Source: Siderastrea siderea (taxonomy: Eukaryota > Cnidaria > Anthozoa > Scleractinia > Rhizangiidae). From it: DNA of 64,000 nucleotides. Below are positions 25,701-37,700 of this stretch, piece after piece (the stretch's first letter is position 1; each line of letters begins with the position of its first letter). The translations under genes and the position numbers were made by a program. Location of the stretch: assembly GCA_964030785.1 (NCBI GenBank), contig OZ034970.1, positions 2,473,911 to 2,537,910 on the forward strand, read 5' to 3'. The notes beneath the pieces were generated by a model that did no database searches, had not been told where the DNA came from, and was given only the letters and a program-made list of their open reading frames with translations.

Positions 25701-28700
25701 TTCAAAAGTGTATTTTTGGGTCTTTGGTCTACCTCTGGTCTTTCTCGTGGGTTCCAGATCCTAATTTAAGCCGTCGAAAACCCTCCTAAATATGAGACTC
25801 GCCTTTCCTAACATGCGTTTTCATTTGAGGTGCACACATGAATTTTTGTGAGCCGCGTTTCGACGACAAAATTGCTCTCAGCCGGGGAGAGGTTGAGTGA
25901 GATTGTCGACAAGCAAAAGAGGACACTGCGGAGTCCGGAGAGGTCGGTTTGCCCGGAAATAGAGGACTATCTACCCTGCGTACCAGAGGTTTCTTCTCGC
26001 TAGCATAGAGAACATAAGTCGCAACCGGAAACCGCGCAAGAAAAGCCTCTGGCACCCAGGGTAAGGACTATTAGAACGCCCGTGAAATTCACTCGCCTCA
26101 CTTGACACCACGAGCACGCTTTGATGTCTTCGTGTGACAATATATTAGGATAGCGATTTGTTCCGTCACATTTACCTGTTTACCACAAAAAAAAATGTTG
26201 TCAAAATTTAGACGCAGAGAGGAGGAGCAGTTTCCACCTAGAAAAAAAATTGCACCGGTTTTCAAAGGAATGGAAATAGTGGTAGGTATTTTTCCACGGT
26301 CACAGCAACATTTTTTAGGGTAAGACAACCCTACATATCGGAATTAAATAATGAGGTTGATGTACGGCCAGTGAGCGGGATCTCTTAAGCTTGCGCCAAA
26401 TACTCGGCTTAAATTCATCGAATGGATTAAAAGGATAGTTCTTCAGACGTCCCCGCTAAAACAAAATTATGGCTTTCCACGTCAAGTGAGGCGAGTAAAT
26501 TTCACGGGCGTTCTAATATTTCCCTATTTTCGGTTAAACCGACCTCTCTGGACTCTGCAGTGTCCTCTTTTGTTTGTCGACAATCTCACTTAGCCTCTCC
26601 CCGGCTGATGGCAACTTTGTCGTCGAAACGCGGCTCGCAAAGATTTATGTGTGCACTTCAAATGAAAACGCATACTAGGAAAGGCGAGTTTCGTATGTAG
26701 GAGGGGTTTTCGACAGCTTAAAATAGGATCTGGAACCCATGGGAAAGACCAGAGGTAGATCAAAGACCCAAAAATACACCTTTGAAGTTTTATGGCGATT
26801 CGTTTATTGTCATGGAATTTATATATTGAACTTCAAGTGATCTGAGGTGCAGTGTCAAACTGTTTCCTGCCTTTAATTAATTCTAAATGTTCAGCAAACA
26901 TAGAAAAAATAAAAACGTAATTTCTCACCCAAAAAGCTTCAAACCAGCCCAGGAAGCCCTCAAATAATGAACAATACAGCAAAGAAATAAGGCAAGTTAT
27001 CTTTATTTCGAATTATTTCTTATTCGTGGCAATTTAAGATGCTTTATAGCATTTTCATACAAACTCTTAAATGTTGCCGATGCCATTATTATCTATAGCT
27101 TTTAAAAAACAGTCTAATTTATGCGCAACTCTCAACGTTAGCTTGGGCTGCCTGTGTTATTACGAAGACTTTTCACGCCAAAGTGTACGCAGATAAACTT
27201 TAGGAAACGACCCCCAGTTTGGTTTGGGCTAGAATTTCTTTTTGTTTCCCGTTAAGATGAATCGGTTTCTAATTTTTGCAACAAATTTAATTAGTATTTC
27301 TCCAAGTTACGTTGCAAGACAGAATACGTCCTACGTGTGATATGGGTTTTCCAGTGTTTCATTACATACCTTAAGGCGGCTAATTACCGACTAGCTTAAA
27401 GTGACAGATGTCTGGTGTTGATAATTCCATAGACAAACTCAACAAGGTGCTTGATGACACAGCAAATACTGAAAGCATGATGAACCAGGTTCTTTACAGA
27501 ATCTTCACGAATCAACAAGGCTGTGATAAGGCTCTCCTACCAACTGGTCGAGAGGTACAGATTAATGAAATTTCCTTTACCGCATGAAAGAAATTGACTT
27601 TAGAAATGGCTTCATCAGATTCTTTGAGAAACAGTCAGTCCTTATAGCTATTAAATAATTCGTAATTAAATAAGTTGATTATTGTAATCAGAAAAAAAAA
27701 ATAAATAAGTTGATTATTGTCAGTAGTAATATGTTAAGTTAGAATTTTGTGAAGATCATCGCAGTGAAGGTGTTTCAACCTAAGCGGTTGAAAAGAAGAA
27801 ACCTGAAAAAATTCAGGCTTGAACGGGAATCGAACCCATGACCTCTGCGATACCGGTGCAGCGCTCTAACCAACTGACCTATCAAGCCAACCAGCTCCCA
27901 GTTGGCTTAATAGCTTCACTGCGATGATCTTCACATAATTCTATCTTTATCCGCAGTTCATATATATGAATTTCATATATTAATGCTCAATATGTTAAAG
28001 GAGCTACGTCACGGATAACGCATCTTGAAAAAACTGGCAAGTTTTTTCAAGTTTGTCATTCGTAATCCGACGTCTTAATCTTTTTCAGTCGCAACCATCC
28101 TTGTTTAGTTTTGGTTTATTATTACTTCTTCGGTGTTTTTCTATCTTGGGAAACTACTATTTTGAGGTTTCCTTCAACGAGAAAATAATTTTGTCAGATC
28201 AGAAAAAATGAATGAAAGCGACGTGACATAGCTCCTTTAAGTGTTGTAATTATTTTTAATTATTGATTGTTCCCGAAATGCCCCTTTGGGGAGTCGAAAA
28301 ATTAAATTTTTAAATTGATATCATCATAAACAGTCAGTCGGTCTCTTTTATGTCGAAGCCGCGTTGCAATAGTCGAATTTCTTCATATTTACGTTGAATA
28401 GCCTCATAATTAGTTCCAAAAATCCGCAAACATAGCGAATGGCATTCAAAAAGTATTTAATTTATTTTGAACGATTTTAAGTGGCACATAAAAACTTAAA
28501 ACGATCACAGATGGGGCGAAATATATCAACAAAAGATCGAAGCGGCCAAGATTTTATCGAACCGCACAAAAGTGAATCGAAACGCACAAAAATGAATCCA
28601 ACCTCGTTTCCAGAATCTCGTTTCTTCCGGTTTGAAATTGAAAGGTACCGGAAGTTGCATACCGGAAATGTTGTAGCGGAAATGACTACGATGCCCAAAC

Positions 28701-31700
28701 AGCCGGAAGTAACTTGTAAAGTTAAACACATTGTCTATTTATTTGGAGACGAGGAGTGTAAGCGTTTTCAAAACTGACAGTCAGAAACCAACTCAGCGAC
28801 TGCCAATTAGAGGAATTCTTACGGCCCCTGTAAGACACACCAGTCCTCTCTTTCGGCTTTACCTCGGTGTAAGAACCTGTGAAACTCACGGATGACGTAA
28901 AACAAATGAAACAAAAACATTTCAAACAAAACCGTACAGCAAAACAAAAGCTAACAAACAAACAAAATCTTGTCAGGTTCTTACACCGAGGTATGTATCA
29001 CCCATAAATGAAAAACAACCATAAATGTAATAAAAATCAACCATAAATGTAATACCGACCATGAATGTAATAACAATCAGCCATAAATGTAATAAATGAC
29101 TAACCATAAATGTAATAATTTTTGAAGCATAAATGTAATAATCCGACTCGCCATAAATGTAATAAATTTTTTTCCATAAATGTATTAAACAGGATACCAA
29201 TGGCTATTAGGATATTTCAAGTTCATAAACCTTTCTTGCAAGGACTTTCTATCAATAATTATGTAACATTATTTACTAATTATTGAAGCAAGCTACTCAT
29301 TTTGAGGAAATAAAAGGAGAATGTTGATTCACTATTCCTTTACTGGTATGCCACGCAAGTAAACTGTAGCTGAAATATATTGTTGTGTTGTTATCAAGAG
29401 AGGTTAAATTATCCTCTCTTGGTTATTATTTAAGTTAAAGGTTTCAACTTTGACAAATCAATGGCTACTGTTGAACTTTTTGTTGCCAAATAACTGGTTT
29501 TAATTCATTGCAATTCAAACAAATGCTGGCGAAAAAGGCGAAATTCAATTTGAACATGTCACAGAAATTATACATAGAGAGTTTAGTTTGGTTGTGTGTG
29601 CATCTTTAGAACTCTTTAAAATAGAGCAGTTACATTTAATTTATTTGTATACTACGGTAGCAAATAGTTTTGGGCTTCCATATTTCTACCGCTTTAGCCA
29701 CTGAGATTTTCCTGCAAACATTAACCAAAGATGGTTCTTCTTGGCCTGTCGTGGGCTATGGAGAAGCTGTGCGCAGCAGTATACGTAAGGGTTATGAAAA
29801 TCGGGACTAACAATTTTGGCAGAATATTTACCTTGCAAAATGTGAGGAAGTACGTGGCCTTTGAGCGACTGGAAGTCAAGAAGAAGCGCAAGTGTACATA
29901 TAACACATGCCAAACTCTGCTGTATTTTGTTTATAAGAGATCAGAGAAACATAGGTTAATTGTTGGTCTGTTATACTATGTATGAACTGGGACTACTAAG
30001 GGTAAGGATTTAACTACGGGGGCGTCCTGATTATTTAGCTGTGGCCTCACAAAAATGGAGACAGAATAGAGACTGAAACAGAAAAACGGATTGCACACTC
30101 CTAACAAAGTCATCTACATACATACCGACAGAGAGCTATCTAAGCTACACATCAGCACAGTGCACTGAAGAGAACTTGCTTACTTACGATGCCCGAAATC
30201 GTCTTGATCTTTTTGGTCACAAATGAGTGGTTCGACAAGATTACTCTCAAGCTACCCACTTAAGACAGTTCTAAATCTCATTTACTGTTAGAAGCCATTT
30301 CATCGACTTTTATTGCATTTATGGTTAAAACTTATTACATTTGTGGTGAGTCGGATTATATTACATTTATGGTTGAAAAATTATTACCAGTTTATGGCTA
30401 GTCATTTAGTTATGGTTGATCGTTATTACATTTATGGTTGATTTTTATTACATTGATGGTGAGTATTACATTTATGGTTGTTATTACATTTATTGGTGAT
30501 ACAAGGTAAACCCTCTCTTTCGACCGTGACTTATCATTGGATTCTGCGAAATTTACATTTATGGTTGATTTTTATTACATTGATGGTGAGTATTACATTT
30601 ATGGTTGTTATTACATTTATTGGTGATACAAGGTAAACCCTCTCTTTCGACCGTGACTTATCATTGGATTCTGCGAAATTCATCTCCAGACGCCTTGACG
30701 GTTTCGAGAGAACTATAAGTGTTTTATCCTTAAGGATCCACGAATCCCATCCTTCGATCAGAAAATCAACTGCTTTCAGACCCAAATGTACTCTTGCGAC
30801 TTGTTAGTCATCAAAGGCAACACAAGGGAGACATTGTCATTTCGCGTTTTGTACGAAGGGGAAGAACGATCCTTCTTCGGCGTAAGTCTTGGTAGCTCTT
30901 CAAAAAAGAGCTGGATTTCGCTGGGCTGGGATCGCACAAATGCTGCGTATTTTTTGAGAGAATTAGATTTCGATTAGTACAGGGTGGACTGCCTTGCTTT
31001 AGCTGAGAATAACAGTTCAGAGACGCTGCATAATGAGGCAATGCAAAGAGTAGACCCAGTGATAAACGCCCTTATGGGCTCAAGAAGTATAATCAGACGG
31101 CGGCATTCTGTATCATGTATCATATATCATCTTTTAAGAGAAAACACTTTTGCTTATATTCTTTGAAGATTTTGTCCGTAACGGAACGCCATATCCCTCT
31201 ATCGCTTATGTACTAACTTCTTTATGCCAATATGCTTACTATTTTTGTTAGTTGTCAAACCAGTCACTTGACTATCTGCCAAATATAGATTCATTCACAA
31301 TATCATTATTATTCAGAATAACATTGAACCTTACCAGCTCCATTACATGGCGGAATTCAGCCCGATTGGGAGGCTGAAATTTCGTTTTAACTTCATGATG
31401 AATTTAAGCCTGGCGCAATTGTATTGCGTGGGTAAGACCACAATCAAGGTGGTGCCTATAATAAAAAATTTCATCATTTGAATGGTCTTTCGCGCACTAG
31501 AGTTCACATCTCAACTAGGGCTGAAATTTGACTGTGTTTGCGTGAGGGTTTTAGCCTGTATCGGTTGAAAATTCCAACTGAGGTAGCTCAAACCGGACTG
31601 TAATTTTCAGCAAAGGTTGAATGTCTCCCCGGGGTGAAGTGTTAAATGTTAAGAAAGGCATTTAAGGCTTGTTAAGAAGGCTTTCTTCTAAAAAGTCACT

Positions 31701-34700
31701 CTTTTAATGGATAGAAGAGTAGGCACGATCGTCTATTTAATGGCTCGTTTTCTTGTTGTTAACAGCGAATAAATTCCAATTTTTCCGCCACTAAAACTAT
31801 TCAAAGCAGTTTTAACATGCGGCTAACGGGCTAATTTCAGGTTACGTAATCAGGTGTGCATTTCAATGTAGTAACCTAATGTTTCTTAAAATGCATAGGC
31901 GTGGGATACCAATGATGCTATAAAGGTCGAAGGTTACCTCGTTACTCTTCAACATAACTTTGAGAAAGGGAGCTGTGGTGCGAGATATCTCAAAGAATTT
32001 TCTTCCAGATTTCCACATTTCGAAGTAAGTAGGCATCTTAAAATGTTTGGTTGAAGTGAACATCCAGTCATTTTGTAATAAAACCCCGTGAACAAAAACG
32101 GCTTTACATTCATGACAGACAACATGGATTCTCACTTTACACATGCAGCACTGAGCTATACAGAATCACGCTGCACAAGCACTTAAAATACGGCTACATG
32201 AAGTCTGCCAGAAGTGCTTCCATTCTAAATAAAGTGCCAAATTTTAACAAATTTGTCGCATCGTTAGCAATTGCTATCAGCTGGAGTCCGTCCTAAGTAA
32301 TAAAACATAATCCCTGATAGACCATCGAGAGGAGGGTATAGGGTGTTTTCGTGAGCCGTGAATAGCGATATTTATTTGGTGTGAAAAGTGAAATGGCTGT
32401 TTTCCTGCTTGTGAAACGTGATTTGCTAAGCAGCCGTGAGCCGTAATTTGCATAGATTATTACCCCTGAAGCGAGACCAGAGTGTTTTAATTGTCGTATA
32501 AATTGTTATTTTGTGGCCATCGTGCAAAATGTCGTGAACGATGAAGAACTAGAGAGTACGTGAAATGAATATTGCCCTCCATCGTGTGACCACGGAAATG
32601 TTTTCATCTCAATACCAATTTTAGTACATAATTCTAGGTATAGTGTGTTCCGTGATCAAAGAAAAAAATAACACACAGAATTATCACATTTCTTCAACCT
32701 TTTTGGCCCTATTTTAAGGTCATGATTCTTGAAAGTGGAGATACAAGGTGGTTTGGAATGGGTGTGGTTTACGAAAATTACGCCTTGCATAAATTCCCTG
32801 GATTTGAGGATGGAACTGTGGGATACCACACAGATGACAGGTTAATCTTCGATGGACGTACTCCTGCAGAAGGGAAAAAAACTACAGGTGAGGCGAGCAA
32901 CATTTTTATGAAAGCGTCTCTCTCCTCATTGGGAAAAAACTCTTGGAAACTATCCCATTGGGAACACACTTACACAGGTTCAACGTTATCGTCTCGATAA
33001 ACACAAATGTTTCATCTTCTCCTTGCACTTCTGTACACAGACGGTTCCGAAACTCCAAAAATAAACTCACTTTTTGCTGTAAAAATACTTTGTAAGGCAA
33101 TGCGTGCCATTCCATTGCCCCCAACCCTCCCCTCACCCTCACTCCCCCCTCCCGACCTCTCTTTTAGTCTGCAGCAAGGGACGAGTTTCGTTATTCTCTC
33201 ATCCTGTTTTCAAAACTCAGCTAACCCACCCTACCATTTTGTTTGCAAATGAACGACCGATGAAATTTTTGTGTGTGTGTTTTTTATAGAAAAGTATCAA
33301 TTTCACACTGAAATGTAATCTTTAATTTTCGTTCTTAGAAAAATACCTCTAGCAAGTGACGGGCTGAGTTTAAAAGCGGTTTTAAGCGTTAAAACGATTT
33401 TTTATGCTGTCGATTTTTCAAACACTGGGTTTAGACAAAGAAAATATGGCGAGAACGAAAGCTTAAGTTGCAGTAAAAAACGACTGTGTGTTTTCGATTC
33501 TTATCAAAAACGGTTGCCAAAATGTGTCTAAGCAATAAGCAAACATCCAACGGCAGGTGCTGACAAAAAAAAATCGAAATAAAGTGAACAAAAACCTTAA
33601 GTGCGGCTGGCATCCACTCCTCCCCCTTCGCCCCAAACTCGTTCGAGGGGTACTGACAATGACAATGAAAAATAACACGCTGAATGTATTTTTTAAAAAT
33701 TCTGCTGGTAAACATTTTTTTCCACAGCGTTTTCATATTTAAATTAGTACAGGGAGTTCGCTGAGTTTAAATGACTGTTTGCAAATTAGCCGCTAAGTTT
33801 TTCAATCTTTACAATAATAAATTGCTTTTAATTATTGTTATTTCATCTTAAAATATGAGCGCTTCGGTGTGTTTTCTCACATAGGCGCTACTGCGGCCCG
33901 TCGAGGAGACGTGATTAGATGCAGCGTGATGTTTGATGATGAAAAAGAAGAACATGGGAAAGTCCAAGTTCCAGTTGTGTTTACTGTAAACGGGAGCAGG
34001 ATTGTTCCAGAAGGAGATCAGACAATGATTAAATGCAGTCCCGACAGAAAGCTCTACCCTTACATTGCTTTTCTGTACGAAAACAGCGTGTTAGCCAAGG
34101 TAAAATTCACTTTGCTTTAGTTTAAACATCAAATAAACGATTGGCCCAATTTAATTGCCACATATTTAATCCGCTTTCGTAGTTTAAATGATTATTGCTC
34201 CAATCAGGTTGTACTCAAGGGTTGTTGGACTAAGATTTGCAAACTGAGAATACGTCCTGCCTCGCCCCAGGCGTCCCTCCTTATTATATGACGGTGCGCG
34301 TGGCGTTGTGGGATAGGTGGACTGCAGCCTGTGGACGCGCTCCGCGTTTTGCCTCCTTCCCACGACGTCCCGCGCTTCCTGTTTGCCCGCGCCTGGGGAC
34401 GTCCTTAATCCTTAATGGTTTTGGTGAAACACGCGGATCTAAGCACTCTTGTATATAACTGTAAATGGTTTGAACCCAGGAGTCATATCACAAGTCGGTA
34501 AATTAAGATCGTTCGGGTGAGTGTTTTTTCTTTTTTGTATTTTAATATTTTTATTTGATATTAGTAATTTCTTACATCTTACAATACACACTATTATTTA
34601 CATACACGAACAAAAGACTACACGCATATTACAAGTACAGCAGACCCTTTACCTGGTTCGTATTCTAAATTACAACTTTAAAAAAAATATATATATAACT

Positions 34701-37700
34701 TATAACTTATATTATGCGCAGTACAGGACAGTTTTATACGATTTTTATACCTCGATATAGTTGCCCCATTTTTTTGCATGGATTGGCCATTTATTACTAG
34801 GTTTAACAATACTGGTTTCAAGTTGATAAATTTTCTTTACTTGAGCCTTAAATGTAATAATAGATGGTTTAACCTCAATACATCTACACCAATATATATG
34901 TTTCTTTGCAATTAACAAAATGTGGTTGATAAACAAATCCTCTTCGTCGGTTATGCCTAACATTATATCTTTAAGAGAAAAGGATTTAATTTGAATATTC
35001 TACTGGCCCATCCATTTTATAACTTCTCCCCAAAACTTCTCGGTATAGTGGCAAGTTGAAAAGATATGTTCGAGAGATTCGTCTGCCTTCCCGCAAAAGG
35101 AGCAGGCTGGAGATGATGTTAATCAGCTTTGCTTAGGAGGACATTTGTTGCAAGACATCTGTTGAGAAGTTTATATTGAAATTCCCGCGATTTTGTGTCC
35201 AAAGCAACACGATGTGGTAAGCGATATATTTTCTTCCAATTCAATTCATCATCATTTTTGAACAAAGCGTTGTATTTAAGTTGAGCTGTAGGTGGAGTAA
35301 TGAATCTATTTCGGAGTTCCTTGTAAATAGTCTTCGAAACAGCTTTAGAAATTAAAACATTTTGCCCGTTTAACTGTAACTGGGTTTGATTTTGTAAGTT
35401 GAAGGGCTCGATATCACTATAATTGTACGTTCTTAGAAATCTACGCCATTCTGCAGGAAGGGCATCAATTACACAACAAAGTTTAAATACGTCTAACGGA
35501 GAGATATTAAATTCCCTTAGCTTATGTCTTGTAATGAGCTCGTTATCTTCAGAGACGAGGTCTCCTAATCTAAGTATACCCTTACCTGCAAGTCTATGAT
35601 TGTAAACTGATTTTCCATTAATGCAGATAGCTTTATTGTTCCACAGAACAATTTTTGAAAAGTCACCACCTGTGAGGCCGTTTGCAATATCTTGCCTTGC
35701 CGCCAAGCATTCTACAAAATATTTTAAACATTCTTCATAAAAAATTGGAAGTTTGATAGGCAATTTTTTTACATCAAAGTCACAACATAGAATAAACTTG
35801 CCACCAACAGGTTTTAAGTAATGCAGTAAAATCGTTTTCCAGTTGCTGGGTTGTTTACTTGCGAGTCTTTTACAAAAAGAATTCTCTGGGTTCTTATAAT
35901 GGGGTCGAGGTGTGGGGCTTTGAGTCCGCCATCTTCGACCTCGCTCACAAGAGCAAGACGTTTGACTTTGTCTCTTCCTTTCCAAATAAAGTTAAAAATG
36001 ATTTTATTAGCTTCGTTAACAAATTCTTTATCTAAACAAATCATACTCGCGCGGTATAAGAATACTGGGATAATAAACGTTTTAACTATTTGAATTCTGC
36101 CGATAAGGGTCAAGTCTCTCCACCTCCATCTTTTTAACTTTTTCTTAATAGAGTCGATCAATTCATCAAAATTTAACTTCTGTTTAGTTCGATTGTCATA
36201 TGTGAAATAGATTCCGAGGATTTTGAGAGCTTTTTAATTCTTTATACCGTTAAGAAGGTTAAGGTCGAGGGATAAATTTCTGGAGTTTCCAAGTAACATA
36301 ATTTCTGATTTGTCACGATTAATGTTAAGTCCAGAGCACTCTCCAAACAATTCTAGAAGCTTAAGAAACCTTAATAACGAAATATCGTTCAGGAGAAAAG
36401 CCGTTAAATCATCTGCAAAAATCTGCAGTTTTATTTCTTCTCCGTCTACCATTATTCCCTGGATGTTTTTGTTACTTCGTATACTTATATTTAAAATCTC
36501 CAAGACAATGATAAACAAATAGGAGGAAAGTGGGTCTCCCTGCCTTACACCTCGCTGAATTTCAAAAGAAGCAGTAGCAAAACCGTTATTCATCACGCAA
36601 CTTGATATATTATTGTAAAAAGTTTTAATCCATTGAATAAACGAAGGTCCAAAACGAAAAGCAGAAAGGGTGCGAAACAGGAAATCCCTACTTACAGAGT
36701 CAAACGCTTTTTTAAAATCAATCGCTATTAGTCTTCCTTGAATTTGATATCTTTTAGTGTAATCCAAAACGTCGTCGATAGATCTTACAGCATCACAGAT
36801 AGTTCTGTCTTTGACATATGCACTTTGATTATGGTGTATGATGTTAGGGAGAACAGCTTCTAGTCTTTTTGAGATGCCTTTTGAGCCATTTTTTACGTCA
36901 ACGTTTATGAGCGATATTGGCCTCCAATTTGATATATCCCTTCTGTCTTTATCTTTCTTTTCAACAAGTGTTATGATAGCTCGCTTCTGTGAGTTGGACA
37001 ACTCTCCGTGATCATAAGAGTAATTTAGGCTCTCCACCATCAGGTTTCCGACAATGTTCCAAAAGGCCTTATAGAATTCGACTGTTAGGCCATCTTCGCC
37101 TGGCGATTTGTTGTTCTCAAATAATTGAAGACTTTTAAAACATTCGGCAACTGTGAATTTCCCTTCACAGATTTGAGCATTATCAGCGGTGAGTTTGGGT
37201 ATTTCAGGGTTCTCAAGAAAAGAGTTAAGCAAGTCTATTGAAGGAGTCAAAGAGTCGTCTTTATAAAGATCCGTGTAGAACTTTTCAATCTCATACATAA
37301 CATTTTTTGGATCAGTAATTAAAGTACCCTCCTTATTAAAAACTTTGCGGACGGAACTTTTTGCCTTTTTGTGTGATTCGAGATTTAAGAAATATTTATT
37401 GCTCTTCTCTCCTTTTTCATGCTAGGTTGCTTTTGATCGAATTATTGCACCTTGAGCTAAATTTTCATATAAATTATCATATTCTATCTTTAAATATTCT
37501 AGTTGTTGAAGGTTTTCATCGGATGGGTATTGTTCACAGTTTTCTTCGCAGGTTTTCAAAGAAGCCTCAATGTCAGTTACTTTTTCCCTTTTTTTACGCG
37601 CCTTTTCTTTGCCGTATTCCATCGAAACCTGTCGTATTCTATATTTAATTAAGTCCCACCAAAGCCTTTTATCGGTAATTGTGTTGAATTCATCCAAACA

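Noticed and set aside
24598..27554. Including the 67-nt exon in the main protein
   Set aside because: It shifts the frame and meets a stop four codons into the next exon. It is kept only as a candidate alternative exon.
27816..27888. A functional tRNA-Thr gene
   Set aside because: D-stem and anticodon-stem mismatches and a C at position 33, together with its place inside a MITE, argue for a tRNA-derived repeat.
28985..29190. A CRISPR-like array of CCATAAATGTAATA repeats
   Set aside because: Spacers are irregular and short, the repeats are mirrored at the other end of a transposon-like unit, and the genome is eukaryotic.
30882..30977. Reading through the SPRY exon donor to a stop at 30977
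   Set aside because: The donor GGC/GTAAGT is strong, the next exon continues the SPRY fold in phase, and the readthrough sequence has no SPRY character. A minor intron-retained isoform is still possible.
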